Shown: positions 7,530 through 15,827, counted from the stretch's first letter. The stretch: DNA of 26,022 nucleotides from Roseicyclus sp965662675 (GCF_965662675.1 NZ_CBFIIK010000026.1:1-26022), one strand, 5' to 3'. Made by a program: numbers and translations. The notes: generated by a model from the letters alone, not told the origin.

Positions 7530-9044
7530 ATGATGGCCAACCCGCTTTTCGATGCGCTCTTTCAGCCACTTGAACAGCGCGATTCATGTTTCTTGCTGAC
7601 CCAAGACGGGCAAGAGATAACCGGGCGCGCATTCTTGGCGATGGCTGCCCGATACGCGCATACGCTGCGCACATGCGGGGTCGCACCGGGCGATCGCATC
7701 GCTGTGCAGGTGCATAAATCACCCGAAGCGTTGGCGCTATACTGTGCGGCGGTGATGACGGGGACGGTCTTTTTGCCGCTCAACACATCCTATACCGCGG
7801 CCGAGATCGCGTATTTCTTGGGTGATGCCACACCGGCGGTGTTCATTTGCGACCCGCAACAGGCGCCGAAACTGGCAACGATCGCTGCACAATTCGGCGC
7901 GACGATGCTGACACTGGACGGCGCCGGCCGGGGAAGTCTGGCCGATCAGGCAAATAACCAGCCCGATACCGCCCCCGTGACGGCCTGCGCTGGCGATGCT
8001 CTGGCCGCGATCCTCTACACTTCGGGGACGACAGGGCGCTCGAAGGGGGCGATGCTGACGCAGCACAATCTTTTGTCCAACGCGTTTGCCCTCGCAGAAG
8101 AATGGCGTTTCTCTGCGGATGACATTTTGCTGCATGCCTTGCCGATCTTTCACACCCATGGGCTGTTCGTGGCCAGCCATGTTTGCTTGATCAGCGGCGC
8201 AACGATGATCTTTCTGCCCGGTTTCGATACGACGCAGGTGTTACATTTTCTGCCCCAAGCGACAGTGATGATGGGTGTTCCGACCTTCTACACACGGCTC
8301 TTGGACGAAGAAGGCTTTAGCGAACAAGCGACGGCACACATGAGGCTGTTCGTGTCCGGCTCCGCCCCGCTTCTGGCCGAGACGCATGCAGCCTTTGCCG
8401 CGCGCACGGGTCACGCGATCTTGGAGCGCTATGGCATGACCGAAACAAATATGAACACCTCCAACCCCTACGAGACCGCGCGCAAACCAGGTACCGTCGG
8501 TCGCCCCCTCCAAGGCGTCGAAGTCTTCGTGACCGATCCCGCCACTGGCGCACACCTCCCGCAAGGCGCGATCGGCATGATCGAAGTGCGTGGCCCGAAC
8601 GTATTCAAAGGGTACTGGAACATGCCCGAGAAAACCCGCGAAGAATTACGCGAGAACGGCTTTTTCATCACGGGCGATCTGGGGCGCTATGACGAAGATG
8701 GCTACTTATCGATCGTGGGACGACAAAAGGATCTGATCATTTCGGGCGGCTACAATGTCTACCCAAAGGAGGTCGAGTTGATACTCGATGAACAACCCGG
8801 CGTGCTGGAAAGTGCCGTGGTTGGCGTCCCGCATCCCGATTTCGGCGAAGCGGTCTTGGGCATCTTGGTGCCGCGCCCGGGTCAATCCCCCGACCCAGCG
8901 GCAATCGACACAGCCTTGCGGACGAGCCTTGCACGTTTCAAGCAGCCCAAAGCACTGGTAATGATGGAAAAACTCCCGCGAAATCGGATGGGAAAAGTCC
9001 AGAAAGCCGAATTGCGGGCCGCGTTTTCCAAGCACTTCCAGTGA
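7530..9044 (+). CDS. matB: Malonyl-CoA synthetase (malonate--CoA ligase)
   Basis: The 504-residue protein belongs to the AMP-forming acyl-CoA synthetase superfamily. It shows the phosphate loop YTSGTTGRSKGAMLTQHNL at about residue 168, the A5 motif RYGMTETNMNTSNPYE characteristic of MatB, GDLGRYDEDGYLSIVGR, GGYNVYPKEVE, and the C-terminal catalytic Lys in NRMGKVQK. MatB activates malonate with ATP and CoA to malonyl-CoA, the substrate of the upstream MatA. The start at 7530 follows AGGA; a second Met is adjacent. It closes the matPQMAB operon, and no clear hairpin terminator follows the stop. Confidence 0.93.
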   Translation: MMANPLFDALFQPLEQRDSCFLLTQDGQEITGRAFLAMAARYAHTLRTCGVAPGDRIAVQVHKSPEALALYCAAVMTGTVFLPLNTSYTAAEIAYFLGDATPAVFICDPQQAPKLATIAAQFGATMLTLDGAGRGSLADQANNQPDTAPVTACAGDALAAILYTSGTTGRSKGAMLTQHNLLSNAFALAEEWRFSADDILLHALPIFHTHGLFVASHVCLISGATMIFLPGFDTTQVLHFLPQATVMMGVPTFYTRLLDEEGFSEQATAHMRLFVSGSAPLLAETHAAFAARTGHAILERYGMTETNMNTSNPYETARKPGTVGRPLQGVEVFVTDPATGAHLPQGAIGMIEVRGPNVFKGYWNMPEKTREELRENGFFITGDLGRYDEDGYLSIVGRQKDLIISGGYNVYPKEVELILDEQPGVLESAVVGVPHPDFGEAVLGILVPRPGQSPDPAAIDTALRTSLARFKQPKALVMMEKLPRNRMGKVQKAELRAAFSKHFQ

Positions 9045-9732
9045 ACGATGTCCGGCGCGTTTGCTCGCCCTCTCGGAACATGGCCGCATTCCTCGCTTGC
9101 GATCGTCAGTAAAAGCGGACCACACATGATGCTGGTTGATTTCGCCAAACGCTGACGACCGATTTGGCCTGTGGGGTTGCTCACGAAGGTGATGCGCGGC
9201 CGCACCAGAGATACGTATCGGGACGGGATAATCCCACTGGATGAAAGCGGCAACAAATTCGGATTTTCCAATCAAGATGATCGGCCACCGGTGACCAAAC
9301 CGAACAACAGGCACCTCATCCTGCAGAATTTGTCGGTCAGTTCATTTCTTTGCTCGCCGAGAAGGCCTTGTTTCGCGCTTGTCTGGGGCATGGCACCACG
9401 CACTCCTGCCCAACATCCTCCAGATGATCCGGGCGCTCTTTTTTTTTAGATACAAGAGAGACAATGCTCCAAATAGAGCGCTCACACACCTTTATCTTGA
9501 ATTAATGCAACTTAAGTTTCAATTTATCGTTAGATTAAAAGATCAAGGTAAATTTCTGATATTTATCACTTTTACTCACACAATTTGTGCTCTGTAATTC
9601 GCAGTGCCCACACGTTGCTGCTATGTTAACGTTCAGGGCAAGTACCGCTGTGGCAATCCATTTCATTTGCTTTCGCAATGGCGGTGATTTCATGGAAATT
9701 GCAAATAACAGGGGCAACGGGGCAGAATTATA
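9045..9732. other. Gene-poor spacer between the malonate and flagellar regions
   Basis: No convincing gene was found in these 688 bp. Open frames on both strands (for example 9171-9449 plus) have no recognisable family, weak starts and mutual overlap. The first half has normal base composition and could be a decayed gene. From about 9439 (a run of nine T) to 9620 the DNA is markedly AT-rich and includes a perfect CACAA-T-TTGTG palindrome at 9579-9589. The regulatory region of the fleQ-like gene must lie here, but no standard sigma-54 or sigma-70 promoter stands out. Confidence 0.6.
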
Positions 9733-10893
9733 TTGGAATACGTTGTGAAAGACACGGCATTGTCTTCCCATGTTGACAAGAAACGTTCGTCCAATCCTGA
9801 TGCGGACAGAACGACCAGTCTGATCATCGGGACTTCGATCAGCATGGTGGAGCTCAAAAAGCTCGTCACCATCGTGGCGCCATCACTTGCGCCCGTGATA
9901 TTGACCGGGGAAACCGGCGTTGGCAAAGACATCGTCGCGCAGGATATCCATCGTCAAAGCATGCGCACTGGCCCATTCGTCGCGATCAATTGCGCCGCCA
10001 TTCCCGCGGAGCTTCTGGAATCCGAATTGTTCGGCTATGAAAAGGGCGCCTTTACCGGCGCGGATCGGGCGCGCGCGGGCCGGTTCGAGATGTCGAATGG
10101 CGGCACGCTTTTCCTAGACGAAGTGGGCGACATGCCGCTTGCGCTGCAATCAAAATTGCTGCGGACGCTGGAAAACCATTGCATCCAACGCATTGGCGGC
10201 GCGCATGAGATCAAGCTTGACCTGCGGTTGATTTGCGCCACCCACAAGAATGTCGAGAACATGGTCGAGGACGGCCGGTTTCGCGCCGATCTTTACTATC
10301 GACTGGCCGCCTTTCCGATCGAAGTACCGCCCTTGTCGGAGCGGAGTGACGACATCCCTGCCCTGCTCGACGCGATGACCCTGACCTATCTCGACCGACA
10401 GCCAGAGGCGGCAGCCCCGCATTTCGCGCCCTCGGCTATCGCGGCGCTCAAGGCTTACGCGTGGCCGGGCAATGTGCGGGAATTGCGAAATGTGCTTGAG
10501 CGTGCCTTTGTGCTTTTCGCCGGACGCGAGGTTTCAGGCCAACATATCACCGAAAACCTGTTGCGGCTGCGCCTGCCCGGGCCAAGCCCGAAGGCAGAGC
10601 TTGATGCGCTATGGGAAGCGGCCGCGATGTTCGAGAACGCGGCCGATGATCTGCCAGAAGACCTGTTGCAAAAATCGCCGCCGGCGCCCGAGGATTTCCG
10701 CAACTGGTTCCTGCATCACGATGAAATCGACCTGCGCGGTTTCGTGCGCGATGTCGAGGTCGTGCTGATCGAGGCGGCGCTGACCGCCAAATCCGGTCTT
10801 GTCAGCCATGCCGCCGACGCCTTGAAGCTGCGCCGGACGACCTTGATCGAAAAGATGAAGAAACTGATGATCGAAAGGCCCAACGCGGGCTGA
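9733..10893 (+). CDS. fleQ: FleQ-like sigma-54-dependent flagellar activator
   Basis: This sigma-54 activator of 386 residues has a short N-terminus without a receiver domain. The AAA+ domain covers about residues 30-265: Walker A GETGVGKD (59-66), the sigma-54 contact loop GAFTGA (105-110), Walker B GGTLFLDE (123-130) and the arginine-finger region RFRADLYYRL (182-191). The Fis-type helix-turn-helix at the C-terminus (HAADALKLRRTTLIEKMKKL) matches FleQ proteins. A long acidic linker of about 70 residues separates the two. Such proteins hydrolyse ATP to open sigma-54 promoters of flagellar genes; two strong ones drive flgP and flhA in this window. The start is TTG at 9733 or GTG at 9745, both non-ATG. 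Rhodobacter carries FleQ and a partner FleT; which one this equals is less certain, but its DNA-binding domain favours FleQ. Confidence 0.85.
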   Translation: MEYVVKDTALSSHVDKKRSSNPDADRTTSLIIGTSISMVELKKLVTIVAPSLAPVILTGETGVGKDIVAQDIHRQSMRTGPFVAINCAAIPAELLESELFGYEKGAFTGADRARAGRFEMSNGGTLFLDEVGDMPLALQSKLLRTLENHCIQRIGGAHEIKLDLRLICATHKNVENMVEDGRFRADLYYRLAAFPIEVPPLSERSDDIPALLDAMTLTYLDRQPEAAAPHFAPSAIAALKAYAWPGNVRELRNVLERAFVLFAGREVSGQHITENLLRLRLPGPSPKAELDALWEAAAMFENAADDLPEDLLQKSPPAPEDFRNWFLHHDEIDLRGFVRDVEVVLIEAALTAKSGLVSHAADALKLRRTTLIEKMKKLMIERPNAG

Positions 10894-10899
10894 GATGGG

Positions 10900-10914
10900 G
10901 CGCGCTAGTCGCGC
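10900..10914. terminator. Weak hairpin between convergent fleQ and fliD
   Basis: GCGCG at 10900-10904 pairs with CGCGC at 10910-10914 around a 5-base loop that contains the fliD stop codon. No T-run follows on either strand, so intrinsic termination is doubtful. It lies in the 11-bp gap and the fliD 3' end. Confidence 0.3.
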
Positions 10915-12530
10915 GAATTGTTCCATGCATCGAGCATCGAGGTCAGGTAATCGCCCGTGCTTTTCAACTGGGTGACGATGGCCTCCATCGCGCCGAACCT
11001 TGCCATGTAGCGTTCGCTTATGCGGCTTTCGCTGAGGGAAAGATCATCCAGAAGATCTTCTTGCTCGCGGGCATCTTGCTCGAACCGGGTGGTACGCAGG
11101 GCGATGTCGCCACTTGCCGCAAGGCTGTCATCCACAAAATTGCGCAAACGCTCGATCAAGCTTTCGCCGAAATAGACGGTCGCGGTGCTTGGCGAGGGGT
11201 CGGTCACCCGCAAGGTGACCCCGCCAAAATCGCCGGTGATTTTGTAGAATTCGCGCACCCCATCGACAGTCCGCGCAATCATGGCCTCGCCGTTCAATGT
11301 CGCGGCAGTGTCGGATGTCTGCTCGAAGGTGAATGCCCCTGCAGGCGGCGCGCCATAGCCCGCGACGGCCACCGAAATGCCTTGCGACGAACTTGTGTTG
11401 AGGGACTGAAAAACAGCCCGGTAAAGCATGGGATCGCGCGCCATCGCGGCTTGGAATTCCGTACTATCGACGGATAGCGAGCCGTCACGCTCGGTCCGCA
11501 CACCAAGGTTCGAAAGAAAGACGGATGCATCGCCGAACCCTTCAAGCGGTGTCGTGGTCAGCGCGGCCAGATTACGCGACAGGGCGGCCACCGCTGGGTC
11601 GGCGGCAAGCGGGCCGCTTTGTGCGCCGTTGATGCCGCGCGCCGTGGCCTCTCGCAGGAGCGATTGGGTCGTATTGATCGCCTCGACAAAGGCGCGCAGT
11701 TCTGCCTCGGCCAAATCAGGATCTTCCAGCGCGACAACCTTGGCCGCGCCCGATGTCGTCGCGTTCAGTGTCAGGCTAAGCCCCGGCAAAAGATCGTCGA
11801 TCTGGTTGGAGCTGCGCGTGACCGCGATGCCATCGACACTGAGCGCTGCGTCGCTTGCGGCGACGACCTCGTTCGAGCGGTTGGTTGTATTAAGTCCCAC
11901 AAGTAGTTCGTCGGCTGGTGCCGTGGCGGTAATATTCAGCGCATTCTCGGCGCCCGTATCTGTCATGACGGCAAGCGAATAGCTGTCATTGCCCTTGGCG
12001 ATGACCTGGGCCGTGACACCCGAAATGGCCGAAAGCTGGGTCGCCAGATCGTCAAGCCCCTGTGCGTCATTGGTCAAGGTGATCGTCACCGACGCGCGGC
12101 CCGAACCGGTGAAGGTCACCCCATTCCAGCTGCCGAAATCCAAGGTGAGGCTGCCAGCGCCAAGGGCTGCATCCGCGCTTGCAAAACCGGTGAATTCCAG
12201 AACCTGCCCCTGCGCCAGCGCTGTCACCTCGACCGATGCGGTGCGGTTTTCAAGTGCGGTCAGATCGGAAATCGCGACCGACACGGCGGCCGAAGAAGAG
12301 GCCACATCAAATGCAACGCCGGCGGACTCGACGGCCAAGGTGGTGCGCAAGCTTTCCATGCCCGCGCGCAGCTTGCCCATTTCCGAGATCGACAATTCGA
12401 TCTTTTCCATCTGCCCCGAAATCTGGGCCCGCTTGGGTTCGACCTCGGCGGCGGTCAGGGAGTCAACGAGCTGGGTGATGTTCAGCCCCGAACCCTTGCT
12501 GTTGAGCGTGCTGAGATAATCTACGGCCAT
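10905..12530 (-). CDS. fliD: Flagellar filament cap protein FliD (HAP2)
   Basis: The 541-residue protein carries the FliD N-terminal signature: a secretion and coiled-coil segment (SGLNITQLVDSLTAAEVEPKR, residues 14-34), then IELSISEMGKLRAGMESLRTTL. The C-terminal part has LRNFVDDSLAASGDIALRTTRFEQD and ends in the coil MARFGAMEAIVTQLKS and YLTSMLDAW. FliD caps the growing filament outside the cell and folds incoming flagellin; export is by the flagellar type III system, in keeping with the absence of a signal peptide. It lies 72 bp downstream of motB but has its own sigma-28-type promoter in that gap, fitting late expression. A ribosome site GAAAGGA precedes the ATG. Confidence 0.93.
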   Translation of the reverse strand: MAVDYLSTLNSKGSGLNITQLVDSLTAAEVEPKRAQISGQMEKIELSISEMGKLRAGMESLRTTLAVESAGVAFDVASSSAAVSVAISDLTALENRTASVEVTALAQGQVLEFTGFASADAALGAGSLTLDFGSWNGVTFTGSGRASVTITLTNDAQGLDDLATQLSAISGVTAQVIAKGNDSYSLAVMTDTGAENALNITATAPADELLVGLNTTNRSNEVVAASDAALSVDGIAVTRSSNQIDDLLPGLSLTLNATTSGAAKVVALEDPDLAEAELRAFVEAINTTQSLLREATARGINGAQSGPLAADPAVAALSRNLAALTTTPLEGFGDASVFLSNLGVRTERDGSLSVDSTEFQAAMARDPMLYRAVFQSLNTSSSQGISVAVAGYGAPPAGAFTFEQTSDTAATLNGEAMIARTVDGVREFYKITGDFGGVTLRVTDPSPSTATVYFGESLIERLRNFVDDSLAASGDIALRTTRFEQDAREQEDLLDDLSLSESRISERYMARFGAMEAIVTQLKSTGDYLTSMLDAWNNSRD

Positions 12531-12561
12531 CCGCCGTTTTCCTTTCGACGTTCATCTTACC

Positions 12562-12588
12562 TTAACGACAGGGCGTGACGCTGGTTTA
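12562..12588 (-). promoter_or_regulatory. Sigma-28 (FliA) promoter of fliD
   Basis: Read on the minus strand, TAAA (12588-12585) is followed after exactly 15 bp by GTCGTTAA (12569-12562). This fits the sigma-28 pattern TAAA-N15-GCCGATAA with 10 of 12 positions. It lies between motB and fliD and leaves a leader of about 25 bases before the fliD start. The matching sigma factor and its anti-sigma factor are encoded in this window. Confidence 0.65.
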
Positions 12589-12602
12589 CCGCTGTGGACC
12601 GC

Positions 12603-13841
12603 TCAATACTCGATCGAGATCTCGATCCGGCGATTGCGTTCGCGACCGGCGTCGGTGTCGTTGCTGTCGACGGGCTGGGTTTCGCCATAGCTGACGGCTT
12701 GCATTCGGCCCGGCTGCACCAGACCGGTGGACTCGATGGACTGCACGACGCTTGCGGCGCGCGCAGCCGCCAGATCCCAATTGTCGCGGAACACCCCGCC
12801 ACGGATCGGCACATTGTCGGTATGACCCGCCACCACGATGGTGCTGGACTCGCCCATCGCGGTAAAGGCGATGCGGCTCATGATATCGAGGGCCGCCGCT
12901 GTCAGATCGGCCGAGCCAGAGGGGAAAGCCCCCCCTGCACCCACGGTGATCAGCACCTTATCCTCGCGCTGCTCGACTTCGACCAACCCCTCGCCCAGCT
13001 CTTGGCGCAAGGCGACGGTCAACAGATCGCGGGCGATCGCGGCCTTCTCGGCGCTTTCCTGCGCTTCGGCCTGCTGCTGTTCGAGACGTTCAAGCTCGGC
13101 CTGACCAAGGCTGGTCTCGGGCTGGCGGGCGGCGGCTGCAAGCTCGGCCAATTGTTGTTCGAGACCGCCGAAAAGCACTTCGCTTTCAGCCTTGCCACTG
13201 GCTTGCCGCGCCTCGGCAAGCGCGGCAAGGGTTTCCTCGATCAGACTTGGCAAATCCTTTTGGGCGGTGTCTTCGGAAGGGAAATTGATCACGACATTCT
13301 CGCCCGCCATCTCGATCGAGACCTCGCCGGACTGGATCGCCTGGTCGAGAGCTTGCGCCAGTTGCGCGGCGTCAAGCGTGTCGGCTTGCGCCCCCGACTG
13401 CCCATCGGGCGCGCTTTCTTGTTCACCGCCCGAGCCCTCAGTGGTGCCGTCGACACCTTGATCGCCACCTTCGGGGGCCTCATCCTCATCGGTCTTGATC
13501 TCGATCTCGGGGCGTTCAAGCTCGGTCGTGTCTTGCGTCATCTCGTTGGTGACCGACGGGCTTGGCGAGGGGCTGAATTCCATCGAAATGACCGTCGTGC
13601 CCATTGGCTGTTCGACCACGGGAATGACACGCTGCACGCCGAAAGCGTTCTGCAAGGAGCCAGAAATTTGCTTGAATTTCGGGGTGTTGAATTCAGCGAA
13701 GGACAAGATCAGCACGAAGAACGCCATCAAGAGCGTCGCCATGTCGGCGAATGTCGCCATCCATGCCGGCGCACCCGGAGGCGGGCATTTCGGGCACTCC
13801 TCCTCTTCGGGTTCTTCGTTTGCCTCGATCGCTTCGGCCAT
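12603..13841 (-). CDS. motB: Flagellar stator protein MotB, PomB-like, with enlarged linker
   Basis: The 412-residue protein has a short acidic N-terminus with Cys pair CPKCPPPG and one membrane helix (about 27-49) in the pattern WMATFADMATLLMAFFVLILSF. Asp33 is the expected ion-binding residue. The CPPPG entry, helix and following KFKQISGSLQNAFGVQ closely follow Vibrio PomB, the sodium-type stator. The C-terminal OmpA-like peptidoglycan-binding domain is at about 287-412 (FPSGSADLTAAAL, VAGHTDNVPI, NWDLAAARA, NRRIEISIEY). Between them lies an acidic, Gln-rich and partly coiled-coil linker about 100 residues longer than in PomB, containing a segment like the first strand of the OmpA-like domain. 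MotB anchors the stator to the wall and conducts ions with MotA. It lies 32 bp after motA. Confidence 0.92.
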   Translation of the reverse strand: MAEAIEANEEPEEEECPKCPPPGAPAWMATFADMATLLMAFFVLILSFAEFNTPKFKQISGSLQNAFGVQRVIPVVEQPMGTTVISMEFSPSPSPSVTNEMTQDTTELERPEIEIKTDEDEAPEGGDQGVDGTTEGSGGEQESAPDGQSGAQADTLDAAQLAQALDQAIQSGEVSIEMAGENVVINFPSEDTAQKDLPSLIEETLAALAEARQASGKAESEVLFGGLEQQLAELAAAARQPETSLGQAELERLEQQQAEAQESAEKAAIARDLLTVALRQELGEGLVEVEQREDKVLITVGAGGAFPSGSADLTAAALDIMSRIAFTAMGESSTIVVAGHTDNVPIRGGVFRDNWDLAAARAASVVQSIESTGLVQPGRMQAVSYGETQPVDSNDTDAGRERNRRIEISIEY

Positions 13842-13873
13842 CTGTCAAATCCCCGCGCCTGCGCCGCCAGCCC

Positions 13874-14635
13874 TTAGGCCGCGTCCAGCGCCGCTTGCAT
13901 CTTGGGCGGAAGGTTGGCCGCCATCTGGTCTTGGATGTTACGCGGGCTTTCGCTGCGTGCGATGCCGCGCAGCCCCATGATCACCATCTCGCGATAGCGC
14001 ACCTCGTATGCGGTGAAATTCTCGAGCTTGGTCAGCATCGGCATGAACAGCACATTGGCGATGAACGCGCCATATAGCGTCGTCAACAAGGCCACGGCCA
14101 TGGCGGGCCCGATGGCCTTGGGATCGGCCATGTTGCCCAGCATAAGCACAAGACCGATCAGCGTGCCGATCATCCCCATCGCAGGCGCGATATCGATCCA
14201 GGCTTTCACGCAACCCTGGTTGGCCTCGTGGCGAGATTTCATCGCCTTGATCTCTTGGGTCAACTGGCTGACGAGCTTGTTCTCATCGGCCCCGTCCACC
14301 AGCATTTGCAAACCTTTTTCGAAGAATTTATCAGGAACCTGCTGGCCTTCGAGCGCCATCATCCCGTCCTTGCGCGCCACGGCGGCAAGTTCGACCATGC
14401 GCGAGATCAGCTGATCCATCTTCTTGATCGGCGGCAAGAAAGCCTTGGCCATCGCTCCGAAGCTGCCAAGATAGGTGCCAAGCGGCGCGGTATACATCGC
14501 GGCAAAGAACGTTCCACCAAAAACGATCAAGATCGAAGGCACATCGATGAAAGGCCCGATGCCGCCACCCGAAAGCATGGCGCCGACGATCATGCCAATT
14601 GCGCCGATCAGGCCAATCAGTGAACCGAGTTCCAT
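13874..14635 (-). CDS. motA: Flagellar stator protein MotA, PomA-like
   Basis: The 253-residue protein equals Vibrio PomA in length and resembles it along its sequence. Similar stretches are GGGIGPFIDVPSILIVFGGTF, then VDGADENKLVSQL, then IDIAPAMGMIGTLIGLVLMLGNM and DPKAIGPAMAVALLTTLYGA. Four membrane helices are visible (about 3-22, 33-52, 150-170, 180-200) with a large cytoplasmic loop between helices 2 and 3 that should contact the rotor protein FliG. Together with MotB it forms the ion-driven stator. The PomA-like sequence suggests sodium coupling, but this needs measurement since related proton-type stators share much of it. A ribosome site AAGGTGG precedes the ATG. Motor genes follow in the order motA, motB, fliD. 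Confidence 0.92.
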   Translation of the reverse strand: MELGSLIGLIGAIGMIVGAMLSGGGIGPFIDVPSILIVFGGTFFAAMYTAPLGTYLGSFGAMAKAFLPPIKKMDQLISRMVELAAVARKDGMMALEGQQVPDKFFEKGLQMLVDGADENKLVSQLTQEIKAMKSRHEANQGCVKAWIDIAPAMGMIGTLIGLVLMLGNMADPKAIGPAMAVALLTTLYGAFIANVLFMPMLTKLENFTAYEVRYREMVIMGLRGIARSESPRNIQDQMAANLPPKMQAALDAA

Positions 14636-14675
14636 TCATTCCACCTTTGTTAACGGCTTTGGACTATCAACGCCC

Positions 14676-14691
14676 TTCAAGATCCGTACCA
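14676..14691 (-). promoter_or_regulatory. Possible sigma-54 promoter of motAB
   Basis: On the minus strand the sequence TGGTACG-GATC-TTGAA spans 14691-14676. It keeps the -24 GG and a 12-bp distance to the -12 G, but has A in place of the usual C after it (10 of 12 consensus positions). The start of transcription would be near 14665, about 30 bases before motA. Confidence 0.4.
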
Positions 14692-14828
14692 TCCGGGGAA
14701 ATAGTCGTGCGAGAGTTCAGCTTTTTTGTCGATTTACTCTTTCCTCGCCGCCATATTCCGTCGAAAGGTCAGATTGACCCATCTGGGCGGTTCTGGAACA
14801 CTCGAACAATCTTCTGAAGGGCGATTCC

Positions 14829-15311
14829 ATGACAAGCCGCGCGATCCGCCTGCTATGGGCAGCACCCATTGCTATGCAAATAGCAACGGCATCCGCTTCG
14901 GCACAGTATTATGAGCGCGATCATTTTGTAAAGGATCTCGCGCTTGGGATCGAGTGGATGCGTTGTAGCGTCGGCCAACGCTGGGACCCGGAACAAGAAA
15001 CATGCTGGGGCGAGGCAATCCGGCTCAACCACGAAGAAATCGCGCAAGTGATCGAACAGGCGAATGCGCAACTTGGTGAAGGTTGGCGTCTTCCTGGCCT
15101 TGACGAACTAAAGAGCCTGGTCTGCGCCGAATGCACACCGCCAAAGATTGATCCCCTACTATTTCCCAATACAATGGCAGAACCCTATTGGAGCGGGGAT
15201 CAGAATTTCTGGTCACCGAAGAACTATTGGACGGTAAGCTTCATGACCGGGGATCAATACGGTCGTTTTTTCCCCGAACAGCGCATGATGGTGCGCTTGG
15301 TGCGTGACTGA
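14829..15311 (+). CDS. Secreted Lcl/DUF1566-type domain protein
   Basis: This 160-residue protein starts with a signal peptide (helical hydrophobic stretch AIRLLWAAPIAMQIATASASA, cleavage near residue 25). The mature part resembles the DUF1566/Lcl domain, a C-type-lectin-like fold, through WRLPGLDELKSLV (residues 86-98), the pattern PYWSGD (residues 118-123) and the final strand MMVRLVRD. Four Cys residues (positions 46, 59, 99 and 102) may form disulfides in the periplasm or outside the cell. Function is unknown; members of the family include adhesins and other surface proteins. It is transcribed divergently from motA with a 193-bp gap, and 126 bp separate it from the next gene. Its place in a flagellar region suggests a motility or surface role, but that is only position. 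Confidence 0.7.
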   Translation: MTSRAIRLLWAAPIAMQIATASASAQYYERDHFVKDLALGIEWMRCSVGQRWDPEQETCWGEAIRLNHEEIAQVIEQANAQLGEGWRLPGLDELKSLVCAECTPPKIDPLLFPNTMAEPYWSGDQNFWSPKNYWTVSFMTGDQYGRFFPEQRMMVRLVRD

Positions 15312-15437
15312 ACGGCGATGGAGCAGCCGTAGGGTATTAATTAACGAGTCGGCACTATATAAACGTGGAATATAACCGTTGTTGTTTCAGAGCAGGTGAA
15401 CCGCGCGCTGAAACGGCAGATTGCAGGGTGACTGAAG

Positions 15438-15827
15438 ATGGCGGGAAACACATCAACGGCATTGGTCGTTGTTCCGCGCGGCGAGGTCGCGCTCGCGCGC
15501 AAGGACACGAAAATCACTGATCCGCTGCGGTTGGTCAGGGATGATGTCCATCTGCACGACCGCGAAGAAGTGCGCAAATACCTGCCCGACATCCTTGGGC
15601 GGGCCTTGGCGCGGATCTGGATCGACCAGTCTTTCGCTCAATCATTCGCCACGGATCCAAAAACCACCCTTGAACAGGCGGGTGTTTACCTGCCCGACAC
15701 GATGGCGATCGAATTCGCCAAGGCCTCGAGCGACAGGCCCAAGATCATCGTGTATGAGAGCCAGCCGAATTCCAAGTTCCGCATCAGGGTGTTGTATCTT
15801 CAACTCGTCATGATGGCAGGAAAATGA
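15438..15827 (+). CDS. Small protein resembling an NHLP-type leader
   Basis: This 129-residue protein has no signal peptide or membrane segment. Residues 51-110 follow the pattern of nitrile-hydratase-like leader peptides (NHLP) and nitrile hydratase alpha N-termini. RALARIWIDQSFAQSFATDP (residues 55-74) is followed by LEQAGVYLP, a strand ending in IEF and a second strand IIVYES. In NHLP families that pattern forms the leader of peptides modified by cyclodehydratases, but here no core peptide, modification enzyme or exporter gene is nearby, and the C-terminus (RIRVLYLQLVMM) is not core-like. It could be an independent relative of the fold. Its stop overlaps the next gene start in ATGA, so the two are translationally coupled. 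Ribosome site AGGGTG. Confidence 0.6.
   Translation: MAGNTSTALVVVPRGEVALARKDTKITDPLRLVRDDVHLHDREEVRKYLPDILGRALARIWIDQSFAQSFATDPKTTLEQAGVYLPDTMAIEFAKASSDRPKIIVYESQPNSKFRIRVLYLQLVMMAGK

Noticed and set aside
9165..9180. TGGCCTG...TTGC resembling a sigma-54 promoter upstream of fleQ
   Set aside because: The GG and GC are 13 bp apart instead of 12, and it is over 500 bp from the gene.
8706..9314. Minus-strand frame running out of matB into the spacer
   Set aside because: Most of it is antisense to matB and it shows no recognisable family; a decayed gene in the spacer remains possible but cannot be supported.
9502..9515. TTAA-N6-TTAA resembling a CtrA site in the AT-rich region
   Set aside because: CtrA sites have a 7-bp spacer; the AT-rich context makes a chance match likely.
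14650..14657. GCCGTTAA on the minus strand upstream of motA, similar to a sigma-28 -10 element
   Set aside because: No TAAA lies 15 bp upstream, and it would leave a leader of only about 10 bases overlapping the ribosome site.
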